Assembly (NCBI GenBank): GCA_964242625.1
Contig: CAXTAO010000023.1
Span: 1 to 49,095 of the forward strand
Source of the DNA: JASLDZ01 sp964242625
GTDB taxonomy: Bacteria; Pseudomonadota; Alphaproteobacteria; Caulobacterales; Caulobacteraceae
Reading direction: 5' to 3'
Length of the DNA: 49,095 bases
The position numbers were made by a program, and so were the translations under genes. The notes below the pieces were generated by a model. The model had not been told where the DNA came from. It worked only from the letters and a program-made list of their open reading frames with translations, and did not search any database. This document shows, piece after piece, positions 1 through 8,080 of this stretch; position 1 is the stretch's first letter, and each line of letters begins with the position of its first letter.

Positions 1-467
1 CCGGCGACCTGATGCGCCAGGACGAGGAGGGCTATTTCTACTTCGTCGACCGCGTGGGCGACACCTTCCGCTGGAAAGGTGAGAACGTCGCCACCGGCGA
101 GGTGGAGGCGCGGCTGGCGCATGCGGCGGGGGTGCTGGAGGCCGCGGTCTACGGCGTGGCGGTGCCTGGGCAGGAGGGCCGCGCGGGCATGGCGGCCCTG
201 CGTGTCGGCCCAGGTTTCGATCTCAGCGCGCTGGACGCGGTGATCGAGGCGGACCTGCCGCCCTACGCGCAGCCGCGCTTCGTGCGCCTGCAGCCGGAGA
301 TCGAGACCACCGGCACCTTCAAGTATCGCAAGGCCGACCTCGTGGCCCAGGGCTATAACCCCGAAACGGTGGAGGACGCCCTCTACCTACGAGAGCCGGG
401 CGGGCCGCTGCGCCCGCTCGACGCCGACCTGCACCGCGCGGTCCTCGCCGGCGACATTCGCCTCTGA
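1..467 (+). CDS. Long-chain fatty acyl-CoA synthetase, C-terminal part (5' end outside window)
   Basis: Only the last ~154 codons are present; the reading frame is open from base 3 and stops with TGA at 465-467. The visible part is the mobile C-terminal subdomain of the adenylate-forming (ANL) superfamily. The hinge stretch 'YFVDRVGDTFRWKGENVAT' replaces the usual 'DRxKDxIxxxGxNI' and is typical of the FATP/very-long-chain acyl-CoA synthetase branch. The 'TGTFKYRKADLVAQGYNPE' stretch carries the Lys that positions substrate in this superfamily. Enzymes of this group activate long-chain fatty acids with ATP and CoA. The AMP-binding N-terminal half is not visible, so chain-length preference cannot be judged. 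Confidence is high for the family, moderate for the FATP branch. Confidence 0.88.
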   Translation, partial: GDLMRQDEEGYFYFVDRVGDTFRWKGENVATGEVEARLAHAAGVLEAAVYGVAVPGQEGRAGMAALRVGPGFDLSALDAVIEADLPPYAQPRFVRLQPEIETTGTFKYRKADLVAQGYNPETVEDALYLREPGGPLRPLDADLHRAVLAGDIRL

Positions 468-511
468 AGTCGTCGGGAAAATTGGATAGCCCGAACTACA
501 TCCAACGACTT
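467..511. other. Inverted-repeat pair after the acyl-CoA synthetase
   Basis: Outer arms AAGTCGT (467-473) and ACGACTT (505-511) enclose inner arms TTGGAT (482-487) and ATCCAA (500-505). The structure begins inside the stop codon of the upstream gene. It could be a weak terminator or an operator for the gene pair that follows. There is no clear T-run, so the terminator reading is uncertain. Confidence 0.35.
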
Positions 512-534
512 TACAAATCAAAGCGCTTGCGATA

Positions 535-565
535 GTGAGGCTCTCGTCTGGGCAGGGAGCCTCAC
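535..565 (+). promoter_or_regulatory. Perfect 9-bp hairpin that hides the ribosome binding site of the next gene
   Basis: GTGAGGCTC (535-543) is exactly complementary to GAGCCTCAC (557-565), with a 13-nt loop. The right arm ends on the base before the ATG at 566, and the only Shine-Dalgarno-like GGGAG lies within the loop edge and right arm. In RNA it would occlude ribosome access; in DNA the palindrome could be an operator for the winged-helix regulator encoded two genes on. Sequence shows the dyad directly; either role is inference. Confidence 0.5.
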
Positions 566-1165
566 ATGACCGACATCCAGGGTATCCGCGACGATCTCGC
601 CTTCATGCGGGAGGTGGCGCAGGGCGCGCAGGGCACGCTCACGGGCGGCGGCATCCTCGCGGCGTCGGGGCTGATCTACGGCGGCGCGAGCCTCGTCCAA
701 TGGGCGATGCTGAGCGGCCGCGCCCCGGCCAGCGACGCCGCCATCCTGTGGACCTGGGGGCTGGCCTCCGCCGCCTTCTACGCCGTCCTTTTCGTCGAGG
801 TGCGGCGGCTCAAGCGCGAGCGGGGCGCGAGCGTGGCCGCCCGGGGCGCGGGGGTGACGTGGTGGGCCACGGGACTCGCCTTCTTCGCCATCGTGCTGGG
901 TTTTGGGATCGCCAACTGGCGCTTGGGGAGCCCGGTCATCTGGGCGGCCATGCCGGTGGTGGCGTTCAGCCTCTACGGCGCGGGGTGGACGGTGGCGGGC
1001 CACCTCAGCGGCAAGCGCTGGGTCAAGGGCGTGGCCTGGGCGTCTTTCGTCTTCGCCGTCGCCATCGCCAGCCTGAGCGGCTCGCCCGACATCTGGCTGG
1101 CCTACGGTCTGGGGCTCGTCTTCCTGCTCGGCGCGCCCGGGATCGCGCTTCTGCGCCGGGCGTGA
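566..1165 (+). CDS. Putative four-to-six-helix membrane protein paired with a winged-helix regulator
   Basis: A 199-residue protein with a short charged N-terminus ('MTDIQGIRDDLAFMREVA') followed by several hydrophobic helices, roughly residues 28-50, 62-80, 100-122, 128-148, 152-170 and 175-195. No catalytic motif is visible. I do not recognise a named family beyond general similarity to small membrane proteins found next to winged-helix regulators. The regulator gene starts 10 bp after its stop, so the two are almost certainly cotranscribed; a sensor, or a target of the regulator's control, are possible roles. The start is fixed by the hairpin/Shine-Dalgarno just upstream. No better assignment can be made from sequence alone. 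Confidence 0.75.
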   Translation: MTDIQGIRDDLAFMREVAQGAQGTLTGGGILAASGLIYGGASLVQWAMLSGRAPASDAAILWTWGLASAAFYAVLFVEVRRLKRERGASVAARGAGVTWWATGLAFFAIVLGFGIANWRLGSPVIWAAMPVVAFSLYGAGWTVAGHLSGKRWVKGVAWASFVFAVAIASLSGSPDIWLAYGLGLVFLLGAPGIALLRRA

Positions 1166-1175
1166 GGCCGCCGCC

Positions 1176-1493
1176 ATGGACGGCTTCGACATCGACGCCA
1201 TCGACGAGGTGATCCACGGCCGGGTGCGGTTGGGCGTCATGGCCCACCTCGCCTCGGCGGGCGCGGCGGAGTTCGGCGAGCTGCGCCGCCGGCTGCAGAC
1301 CACCGACGGCAACCTCTCGGTCCACCTGCGCAAGCTGGAGGACGCGGGGTTCGTCGAGATCGAGAAGAGCTTCGTCGGCCGCAAGCCGCTGACGCGGGTG
1401 CGCCTGACCGGGGCCGGGCGCGCGGGCTTCGCAGGCTATCTTGACGCCATCGGCCGGCTGGTGGACGGCGCGCGGGAGGTGGCGGCGGAGTAG
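1176..1493 (+). CDS. Small winged-helix transcriptional regulator
   Basis: A 105-residue protein consisting essentially of one winged helix-turn-helix domain. The segment from about residue 10 ('VIHGRVRLGVMAHLASAG') through 'LRRRLQTTDGNLSVHLRKLE' is the helix-turn-helix with its recognition helix, and 'AGFVEIEKSFVGRKPLTRVRLT' is the wing. This pattern matches the MarR/ArsR-like group annotated as winged helix DNA-binding domain proteins. No metal or ligand cysteines are present. It follows the membrane protein gene by 10 bp and may control that operon, with the dyad at 535-565 as a candidate site. Family call is firm; target is inferred. Confidence 0.88.
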   Translation: MDGFDIDAIDEVIHGRVRLGVMAHLASAGAAEFGELRRRLQTTDGNLSVHLRKLEDAGFVEIEKSFVGRKPLTRVRLTGAGRAGFAGYLDAIGRLVDGAREVAAE

Positions 1494-1510
1494 CGGGCGG
1501 GTTCCGCCCG
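1494..1510. terminator. Stem-loop immediately after the regulator stop codon
   Basis: CGGGCGG (1494-1500), loop GTT, CCGCCCG (1504-1510): a perfect 7-bp stem touching the TAG stop at 1491-1493. It lacks a following T-run, so it is either a weak intrinsic terminator or an mRNA 3'-end stabiliser. Confidence 0.4.
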
Positions 1511-1579
1511 TGAACGCCGATCACTAGAATGGGATGGAGAGCGACCCTCAGCGGCCGCCCACCGCCGAGGAGACCCGCC

Positions 1580-3013
1580 GTGCGCGACCATCTGCAGTTC
1601 TACATCGACGGCGCCTGGGTCGATCCCGTCGAGCCCCGCACGCTGGAGGTGATCGACCCGGCGACCGAGGCGGTCTCCGGCCGGATCGCTCTGGGCTCCG
1701 CCGCCGACGTCGACAGGGCGGCGGCGGCGGCGCGGCGCGCCTTCCCCGCCTGGAGCGCCACCTCCAAGGACGAACGGCTGGCGCTCTTCGACCGCATCCT
1801 GGCCGAGTACCAGGCGCGCTACGCCGACATGGCGGCCGCTATCACCGCGGAGATGGGCGCCCCCGCCTGGCTCGCCCAGCGCGCCCAGGCGGCCATGGGC
1901 ATGGCGCACCTCAAGACGGCCGCGGAGGTGCTGCGCGGCTACAGCTTCGAGGAAGGGCACGGCGGCTTCGCCGTGGTGCGCGAGCCGATCGGCGTGTGCG
2001 GCTTCATCACGCCCTGGAACTGGCCGGTGAACCAGATCGCCGCCAAGGTCGCTCCCGCGCTCGCCACCGGCTGCACCGTGGTGCTGAAGCCGTCGGAGGT
2101 CGCTCCCTATTCGGGCGTCGTCTTCGCCGAGATCCTGCATGCGGCGGGCGTGCCGGCCGGGGTCTTCAACCTCGTCAACGGCGACGGGCCGAGCGTGGGC
2201 GCGGCGATCGCCTCGCACCCGGAGGTCGACATGGTGTCGTTCACCGGCTCGACCCGCGCCGGGATCGAGGTGGCGCGCGCGGCCGCCCCCAGCGTCAAGC
2301 GCGTGCATCAGGAGTTGGGCGGCAAGAGCCCCAACCTCGTCCTGCCCGACGCCGACCTCGCCAAGGCGGTCGCCCAAGGGGTGAAGGCGGTGATGATGAA
2401 CTCCGGCCAGTCGTGCAACGCGCCCACCCGCATGCTCGTGCCGCGCGACCGCATGGCGGAGGCGGCGGAACTCGCGGCCGCAGCGGCCGTCAAGGCGACG
2501 GTCGGCCACCCGGGCGACGACGCGCAACTCGGTCCCGTGGTCAACCGCACGCAATGGGAGAAGATTCAGGCGCTGATCTCCAAGGGGGTGGAGGAGGGCG
2601 CGCGCCTTGTCGCCGGCGGCCCGGGCAAGCCCGAGGGGCTGGAGCACGGCTTCTACGTGCGGCCGACCATCTTCGCCGACGTGGAGCCGGGGATGACCGT
2701 CGCGCGCGAGGAGATCTTCGGGCCGGTGCTCGTGATGATCGCCTACGACAGCGTCGACCACGCGGTCGAGATCGCCAACGACACGCCCTACGGCCTGGCC
2801 GCCTATGTGCAGGGGAGCGACCTCGCCCAGGTGCGTGCGGTGGCCGCGCGGCTGCGCGCGGGCCAAGTGGTGCTCAACGGCGCCGGCCCCGACCTGATGG
2901 CGCCCTTCGGCGGCTACAAGCAGTCGGGCAATGGGCGCGAGTGGGGCGCCCACGCCTTTGGCGAGTTCCTGGAGACCAAGGCCGTCATCGGCGCGGGCGC
3001 TGTCGCCGCCTGA
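1580..3013 (+). CDS. NAD(P)-dependent aldehyde dehydrogenase
   Basis: A 477-residue ALDH superfamily protein, normal length. Cofactor-binding stretch 'FITPWNWPVNQIAAKVAPAL' and 'VSFTGSTRAG' are present; the catalytic base is Glu245 in 'QELGGKSP' and the nucleophile is Cys279 in 'NSGQSCNAPTR', with the family's usual 34-residue spacing. 'EEIFGPVLVMI' and 'PFGGYKQSGNGREWG' close the domain. It oxidises an aldehyde to the acid; the substrate cannot be read from sequence. I chose the GTG at 1580 because a GAGGAG Shine-Dalgarno precedes it by about 9 bases and the protein then begins 'RDHLQFYIDGAWV', as in relatives; the longer reading frame adds an unrelated Pro/Arg-rich leader. It is monocistronic and converges on the TonB receptor gene. 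Confidence 0.95.
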   Translation: MRDHLQFYIDGAWVDPVEPRTLEVIDPATEAVSGRIALGSAADVDRAAAAARRAFPAWSATSKDERLALFDRILAEYQARYADMAAAITAEMGAPAWLAQRAQAAMGMAHLKTAAEVLRGYSFEEGHGGFAVVREPIGVCGFITPWNWPVNQIAAKVAPALATGCTVVLKPSEVAPYSGVVFAEILHAAGVPAGVFNLVNGDGPSVGAAIASHPEVDMVSFTGSTRAGIEVARAAAPSVKRVHQELGGKSPNLVLPDADLAKAVAQGVKAVMMNSGQSCNAPTRMLVPRDRMAEAAELAAAAAVKATVGHPGDDAQLGPVVNRTQWEKIQALISKGVEEGARLVAGGPGKPEGLEHGFYVRPTIFADVEPGMTVAREEIFGPVLVMIAYDSVDHAVEIANDTPYGLAAYVQGSDLAQVRAVAARLRAGQVVLNGAGPDLMAPFGGYKQSGNGREWGAHAFGEFLETKAVIGAGAVAA

Positions 3014-3027
3014 GGGCTGACACGAAA

Positions 3028-3052
3028 GGGGCCGGGCGCGCCGCCCGGCCCC
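3028..3052. terminator. Bidirectional intrinsic terminator between convergent genes
   Basis: A perfect 11-bp G/C stem, arms 3028-3038 and 3042-3052, with a 3-nt loop. It lies between the stops of the aldehyde dehydrogenase and the TonB receptor. An AAA run at 3025-3027 becomes TTT after the stem on the minus strand, favouring termination of the receptor transcript. Confidence 0.7.
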
Positions 3053-3073
3053 TCCGCGCGCTCAGAGCCGCGA

Positions 3074-5680
3074 TCAGTACTTGGCGCGGAGCGTCACGCC
3101 GAAGGTGCGCGGGTCGCCCAGGAAGGCGTCCAGCGTGCCGGTGGCGTTGGTGGGCACGTTCTGGAAGCCGCTGTCGAAGGCCACCTGCTTGTAGTCCTTG
3201 TCGAACAGGTTCTCGGCCCACAGCTCGACGCTCCAGCGCTCGTCGCGCGGCGCGAACACGACGCGGCCGTTCCAGACCATGAAGTCCTTCTGAATCTTGC
3301 CGGGGTCGAGGTCGGAACCGGTGTTGTAGTCGGACGAGAACTTCATCCCGGCGTTGAAGCGCAGCTTGTAGTTGTCGCTGACGTCCACCGTGTAGGTGCC
3401 CGAGAACGCCGCCGAGTACAGGGGCGCGAGCGACAGGCGCGACCCGCGCGAGCCCTGGAAGCCCGTGCGCAGTTCGAAGGCGGCCAGCTCCTGGGCCGAC
3501 AGGTCGTAGCGGGTATCGGCCACCGTCAGCCCGCCCTGGAACGACAGGTTGTGCATCGGAAACCAGAAGAAGTCGGTGTCCAGCCCCTTGCTATGGATCT
3601 TCGGCACGGTGTCGACCACGAAGACGAGCCCGGTGAAGGTGTTCAGCTGGAAGTCGGTGAACTCCTGGTAGAACAGGGTGGCGTTGAGCAGGAGGCGGCG
3701 GTTGAACAGCGTGGCCTTTTCGCCCAGCTCGTAGGAGTTGACGAACTCGCCGGGGAAGGAGGTGTCGGTGATCGGCGTGTTCACCGCCGCGCTGCCGGGG
3801 GCGCAGCCCGGCTGGCCCACGGTGCATTCGCTGCGGTCGAGATTGAAGCCGCCCGCCTTGTAGCCACGCGCGTAAGACGCGTAGGTCAGAAGGTGGGGAT
3901 CGACGTGGTAGCTGATCTTGACCGTGCCCGAGAGCTCCTGTTCGCCCTGGGTCTGGTGGTCGGTGAAGTTGTTGTAGCCGGGGCTCAAGAACGGCAGGCA
4001 GAGCGTGCCGTTGACTGCATCGAGCTGTTGAGCGGCCGCGGGGTTCACCCGCGCGAGGATGCCGAAGGCGGCGTTGGCCGCGCCGCACCCCGCGCCGTTC
4101 CCGACATTTGTGCTGGCGGTGTTCAGCACCTTCTCGTCGTCGGTGTAGCGGATGCCGAAATTGATCTCGAGCTTGTCGGTGAGGTGATAGGTGTCGTTGG
4201 TGAAGATTGAATAGGTATCGTCACGCTGGCGATAACGGTCCAGCGAGCCGTCGCCCGAATTGTAGTTGACGCCGCCCACGAACGGGAAGGTGAGGCCGGT
4301 GCGCAGGAAGGTGGGATCGGGCTTGCCTTCCACGAGCGACGAGAACAGGAGGCTGAGGTAGGGCGTGAACGCCTGGCCGACGCGCAGGCTGAAATTCGAG
4401 CGCAGGTTCTCGTTCGAGTAGAAGCCGCCAACCAGCCAGTCGAGCTTGCCCGTCGTCCCCGCCAGCCGCAGCTCCTCGCTGATGGTCCGGAACTCGTTGC
4501 TGTTGCTGTCGTCGGTAGGCAGGTAGTCGATGTCGGCGGTGGAGAAGTCGGAGTCGAAGCCCGACGTGGTCTTCCAGTCGCGGTAGGCGGTGACCGAGGT
4601 CAGCGTCGCGTTCAGGCTGGGGATGCGGTAGTCGGCCTGCAGCGACACCCCGCCGTCCGTCACGTCCTGCACGTCCGGGCGGTTGGAGTAGCCGTTGCGC
4701 GCAAAGGGGTTGCTGGCGTCGCCGTCGCTGCCGCCGAGCGCGCCCACGAGCTCCTGCGCGAGGTTGGGCGCGGGCGCCTGGCTCGGCCGGATCAGCACCG
4801 CCATGCAGCACCGCTCGTCGCGGTGGCTGTAGTCGGCGATGAACCGCAGCGTCAGGTCTTCGGTCGGCTTGGCCAGGAGCTGGCCGCGGATGGTGTAGAA
4901 GTTGCGGTCGTTGTCGAAATCCTTGGTGCGCGGCCCTGCCCCGGTGTTGACGTCGAAGAAGCCGTCGCGCTGGCGATCGGCGATGTAGAGGCTGCCCGCC
5001 AGCTTGTCGGCGATCAAGGGGCCGGTCACTTCGGCCGAGCCGCCGGCCTGGCCGTAGTTGCCGGCGGTGAACTCGGCGTTCGCGCCGAACTTGAACGAGG
5101 GCGCCGCGGTGATGACGTTGATCACGCCGGCCGAGGTCGACTTGCCGAACAGCGTGCCCTGCGGGCCCTTCAGCACCTCGATCCGCTCGACGTCGCCCAG
5201 ATCGCCGAAGCCCACGCCGTTGCGGGGGCGGTAGACGCCGTCGATCACCACGCCCACCGACGACTCCAGGCCCGGGTTGTCGCCAACCGTGCCGACGCCG
5301 CGGATGCGCGCGGTGGTGGAGGCTTCCGACGACGTGGAGGTGACGAGGAGGCCGGGCGTGAGGTTCGCCAGGTCCTTGATGTCCTTGGTGCCTGAGTCCT
5401 GCAGGAGCTGCTTGGAGACGGTGGTCACCACCACCGGCACGTCCTGCAGGTTCTGCGTGCGCTTCTGCGCGGTGACGACGATCTGGTTGGGCGCGTTGTC
5501 GACATCGGCGGGCGGGGCGCTGCGGGCGGGCGGAGCCACCGCGGCGGTGGTGTTGGGGGCTTCCCGCGAGCCCTGCTGCGGCGACGCCGGATTGGCCGCG
5601 CTCTGGGCGGCGGCCGCCCCGCATAGACACAGGCTCAGCGCCAGAGTCGAAGCTCCGGCGTACGCCGACCGCATGCGCAT
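3074..5680 (-). CDS. TonB-dependent outer-membrane receptor
   Basis: An 868-residue precursor. Residues 1-24 ('MRMRSAYAGASTLALSLCLC...AAAQ') form a signal peptide. A TonB box-like 'NQIVVTAQKR' follows a low-complexity Pro/Ala stretch, then the plug domain ('VPVVVTTVSKQLLQDSG', 'LANLTPGLLV', 'RIRGVGT', 'VERIEVLKGPQGTLFGKS') and a 22-stranded barrel ending in 'FGVTLRAKY' with a C-terminal aromatic. The style is that of the sphingomonad/caulobacter receptor expansion, in which substrates (siderophores, sugars, oligosaccharides, B12) vary and cannot be read here. ATG at 5680 is preferred over an upstream ATG at 5764 because it begins the signal peptide and has an AGGGG Shine-Dalgarno. It is divergent from the SelO gene. 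Confidence 0.93.
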   Translation of the reverse strand: MRMRSAYAGASTLALSLCLCGAAAAQSAANPASPQQGSREAPNTTAAVAPPARSAPPADVDNAPNQIVVTAQKRTQNLQDVPVVVTTVSKQLLQDSGTKDIKDLANLTPGLLVTSTSSEASTTARIRGVGTVGDNPGLESSVGVVIDGVYRPRNGVGFGDLGDVERIEVLKGPQGTLFGKSTSAGVINVITAAPSFKFGANAEFTAGNYGQAGGSAEVTGPLIADKLAGSLYIADRQRDGFFDVNTGAGPRTKDFDNDRNFYTIRGQLLAKPTEDLTLRFIADYSHRDERCCMAVLIRPSQAPAPNLAQELVGALGGSDGDASNPFARNGYSNRPDVQDVTDGGVSLQADYRIPSLNATLTSVTAYRDWKTTSGFDSDFSTADIDYLPTDDSNSNEFRTISEELRLAGTTGKLDWLVGGFYSNENLRSNFSLRVGQAFTPYLSLLFSSLVEGKPDPTFLRTGLTFPFVGGVNYNSGDGSLDRYRQRDDTYSIFTNDTYHLTDKLEINFGIRYTDDEKVLNTASTNVGNGAGCGAANAAFGILARVNPAAAQQLDAVNGTLCLPFLSPGYNNFTDHQTQGEQELSGTVKISYHVDPHLLTYASYARGYKAGGFNLDRSECTVGQPGCAPGSAAVNTPITDTSFPGEFVNSYELGEKATLFNRRLLLNATLFYQEFTDFQLNTFTGLVFVVDTVPKIHSKGLDTDFFWFPMHNLSFQGGLTVADTRYDLSAQELAAFELRTGFQGSRGSRLSLAPLYSAAFSGTYTVDVSDNYKLRFNAGMKFSSDYNTGSDLDPGKIQKDFMVWNGRVVFAPRDERWSVELWAENLFDKDYKQVAFDSGFQNVPTNATGTLDAFLGDPRTFGVTLRAKY

Positions 5681-5743
5681 GGCGCGTTTCCCCTCGCGGA
5701 CCGTTCGCCGCCTAGTTGGCCCCGGGTTGATCCCGAAGCATAA

Positions 5744-5803
5744 CGCTAGGTTAGCGACGTTCACTCTCGTGCGTCCAGCCCTGTGACCGAACGTTTTTGA
5801 CGC
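5744..5803. promoter_or_regulatory. Divergent promoter region of the TonB receptor and selO genes
   Basis: The 212-bp gap holds a short dyad CGCTA-GGT-TAGCG (5744-5756) and, on the plus strand, TTGACGC at 5797-5803, a perfect match to the Caulobacter-type -35 element; a weak GCTGACGA follows after 13 bp (5817-5824). The -10 match is poor, so the exact start site is uncertain. Confidence 0.35.
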
Positions 5804-5892
5804 ATAGGTCGCCAGCGCTGACGAAGCCGTTAAAAGCCGTTCACCGGAGCGGTCGGCTTGTCTCGCCGGCCTGCAACGCGCACCTGCGCCCC

Positions 5893-7350
5893 ATGCCGGT
5901 CTCCACCCGATACCTGCCCGATCCGCGCTTTGCGGCCCTCGGTCCGGAGTTCGCCGACGTGGTTGCGCCCGCGCGCTTTCCCGAGCGGACCGTCCGCCTG
6001 TACGAGCGCAAACACGCCGCGAGCGTCGGCCTGGAGTCGCTCGAGGACGGCGAGGCGGCGGCGCAGTTCGGCGGTTTCGCGGGCCTGCCCGGTCAGCCGG
6101 GGCCGCTCGCCATGCGCTACCATGGCCACCAGTTTCGCCACTACAACCCCGACCTGGGCGACGGGCGCGGCTTCCTCTACGCCCAGGTCCGCGCCGATGA
6201 CGGGCGACTGCTCGACCTCGGCACCAAGGGCTCGGGGAGCACGCCCTGGTCGCGCGCCGGCGACGGGCGGCTCACTCTGAAGGGCGCGGTGCGCGAGGCG
6301 CTGGCGACCGCCATGCTGGAAGCGCTGGGCGTGCCCACCTCCAAGACGCTGGCTGTCGTCGAGACGGGCGAGGCGCTGGTGCGGGGCGACGAGCCGTCGC
6401 CGACGCGCTCGGCGGTGCTGACGCGCCTCGGCTGGAGCCACATCCGTTTCGGGACCTTCCAGCGCCTGGCCTACCACGGTCGACGCGACCTCCTGGCGAC
6501 GCTCGTGGACCATGTGGCGGAGGTCTACGCGCCCGACCTCCTGGCGCACGAGGGGCCGGCGCGGGCGGCGGCGCTGCTCGACCGCACGGTCGCGCTCTCC
6601 GCAGAGCTCGCCGCGGCGTGGATGGCGGCGGGCTTCGTCCACGGCGTGCTCAACACCGACAACATGAACATCAACGGCGAGAGCTTCGACTACGGGCCCT
6701 GGCGCTTCCTGCCGCACTCCGATCCGAACTTCACCGCCGCCTACTTCGACCACTCGGGACTCTACAGCTTCGGCCGCCAGCCCGAGGCGGTGTTCTGGAA
6801 CCTGCAGCAACTCGCCGCCTGCCTCGTCCTGCTCGCCCCCGACGATGGGCAGGCGCCCTTCCTGGACGCGCTGAACAGCTTCGGAGCGCGCTACCGCGAC
6901 GCCTTCGCGCGCGCGATGGTCCGGCGGCTCGGGGTGGAGGCGCGGGGCGGCGAGACGGACCTGGCGCTCGCCGAAGCGGCGCTCGCGCTTCTGGCCGAGG
7001 GGGCGCCCGCCCTGCGATGGGAGCCGCTCTTCTTCGACTGGCAGGGCGGGGTCATGTCGGAGGCGCGCGCGCTGAACGGCCCGCGCGCGCCGCTCTTCGC
7101 GGGCGAGGCCGGGCGCGCCTTCCGCGCCGCGCTCGCGCCCTACGTCGCACGCGCGCCGGGCCGGCTGGCCGATCCCGTGTTCGCCGCGCCCGAGCCGGAA
7201 GAGATGCTGATCGACGAGGTGGAGGCGCTGTGGGCGCCCATCGCCGAGCGCGACGACTGGGCGCCCTTCCACGCCAAGCTCGCCCGGATCGAGGCGGTGC
7301 GGCGCGCCTATGCGCTCGACCACGAGGAAGGAACGGCGCACGTCGCCTGA
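5893..7350 (+). CDS. selO: SelO/YdiU family protein adenylyltransferase
   Basis: A 485-residue protein matching the SelO (YdiU, UPF0061) pseudokinase-fold family. Visible hallmarks are 'YHGHQFRHYNPDLGDGR' near the N-terminus, 'LDLGTKGSGSTPWSR' and 'DGRLTLKGAVREALATAML', 'PTRSAVLTRLGWSHIRFGTFQ', the catalytic-loop equivalent 'GFVHGVLNTDNMNINGESF' and the metal-binding 'FDYGPWRFLP'. Family members transfer AMP from ATP to Ser/Thr/Tyr of proteins and are linked to redox stress; a C-terminal selenocysteine is absent here, as in most bacteria. ATG at 5893 starts the conserved 'RYLPDPRFAALG' region; the in-frame start at 5797 would overlap the promoter. A stress role fits the Dps gene just downstream (70 bp), but cotranscription is only inferred. 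Confidence 0.93.
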   Translation: MPVSTRYLPDPRFAALGPEFADVVAPARFPERTVRLYERKHAASVGLESLEDGEAAAQFGGFAGLPGQPGPLAMRYHGHQFRHYNPDLGDGRGFLYAQVRADDGRLLDLGTKGSGSTPWSRAGDGRLTLKGAVREALATAMLEALGVPTSKTLAVVETGEALVRGDEPSPTRSAVLTRLGWSHIRFGTFQRLAYHGRRDLLATLVDHVAEVYAPDLLAHEGPARAAALLDRTVALSAELAAAWMAAGFVHGVLNTDNMNINGESFDYGPWRFLPHSDPNFTAAYFDHSGLYSFGRQPEAVFWNLQQLAACLVLLAPDDGQAPFLDALNSFGARYRDAFARAMVRRLGVEARGGETDLALAEAALALLAEGAPALRWEPLFFDWQGGVMSEARALNGPRAPLFAGEAGRAFRAALAPYVARAPGRLADPVFAAPEPEEMLIDEVEALWAPIAERDDWAPFHAKLARIEAVRRAYALDHEEGTAHVA

Positions 7351-7420
7351 CGTTTTCTTGCGGACCCCATCACCTCGGCCGCGGGTGCGCCCGCTCGGCC
7401 CTGCTCACGAGGAGGCCGCC

Positions 7421-8026
7421 ATGGCCAAGGACGTCGACGAAGCCCAGCCGCAGTACCACACCGACTGGCGCGTCATCCAAGAGTTCGACACGGTCAAGGA
7501 CCTGCCGCTGGCCCTGGCCGAGAACGCGCGCAAGCGTTCGATCGGCGCGCTGAACCAGATCTTGGCCGACACCATGACCCTGCGCGACCTCTACAAGAAG
7601 GCGCACTGGCAAATTTCGGGCGCAACCTTCTATCAGCTGCACCTTCTTCTTGACACGCACTACGAAGCGCAGGCCGAAGCAGTGGACAAGATCGCCGAGC
7701 GGATCATGGCGCTGGGCGGCTTGTCCTATGCCACGCCGTGGGATGTGGCGGAGAATACGCATCTGCAGCGTCCGCCCAAGGGCCGCGAGGACGTGCCCTC
7801 CAACCTGAGCCGGCTCCTCGAGGCTCACAGGAAGTGCCTGGCCTACATGCGCGAGGCGGCCAAGGAAGCCGCCGATTACGGCGACGACGGCACCAACGAC
7901 CTGATCGTCTCCGACCTGATCCGTGTGCACGAGCCGCAAGTGTGGTTCCTGGCCGAGCACTTGGCGTCCGGCCCGCTCCTGCCGTCGACCAGCCGCGAGG
8001 CGGGCGACCAGCCGCCCCGACACTGA
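7421..8026 (+). CDS. dps: Dps/ferritin-like DNA-binding stress protein
   Basis: A 201-residue member of the Dps family. The four-helix ferritin-like core includes 'LRDLYKKAHWQISGATFYQLHLLLDTHYEAQAEAVDKIAERI', split here only for description: the AHW and LHLLLD His residues and the downstream Asp/Glu are at the positions of the inter-subunit ferroxidase site. Dps dodecamers oxidise ferrous iron with peroxide and can coat DNA. The N-terminus ('MAKDVDEAQPQYHTDWRV') is extended and the C-terminus ('LPSTSREAGDQPPRH') has a short basic tail. ATG at 7421 follows a strong GAGGAGG; longer in-frame starts lie inside selO. Its position after selO suggests oxidative-stress use. Confidence 0.9.
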   Translation: MAKDVDEAQPQYHTDWRVIQEFDTVKDLPLALAENARKRSIGALNQILADTMTLRDLYKKAHWQISGATFYQLHLLLDTHYEAQAEAVDKIAERIMALGGLSYATPWDVAENTHLQRPPKGREDVPSNLSRLLEAHRKCLAYMREAAKEAADYGDDGTNDLIVSDLIRVHEPQVWFLAEHLASGPLLPSTSREAGDQPPRH

Positions 8027-8037
8027 CGAGGTCTAAC

Positions 8038-8080
8038 GAGGCCGGGGCGGCGCGCCCTGGCCTCAGACGTCCCCGGCCTC
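8038..8080. terminator. Stem-loop between convergent dps and OPT transporter genes
   Basis: GAGGCCGGGG (8038-8047) pairs with CCCCGGCCTC (8071-8080); an alternative shorter pairing is GAGGCC (8038-8043) with GGCCTC (8059-8064). It abuts the stop of the minus-strand transporter. A shared terminator is likely although no T-run is present. Confidence 0.5.

Noticed and set aside
1436..2953. 505-codon open frame on the minus strand opposite the aldehyde dehydrogenase
   Set aside because: Composition is Arg/His/Gly/Asp-rich with no motif, and the plus-strand ALDH is complete with catalytic residues. It is a G/C-bias shadow, as are the long antisense frames opposite selO, the M61, efflux, metX, murG and ftsW genes.
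5830..7341. 503-codon minus-strand frame opposite selO
   Set aside because: No recognisable domain, and SelO motifs on the plus strand are intact.
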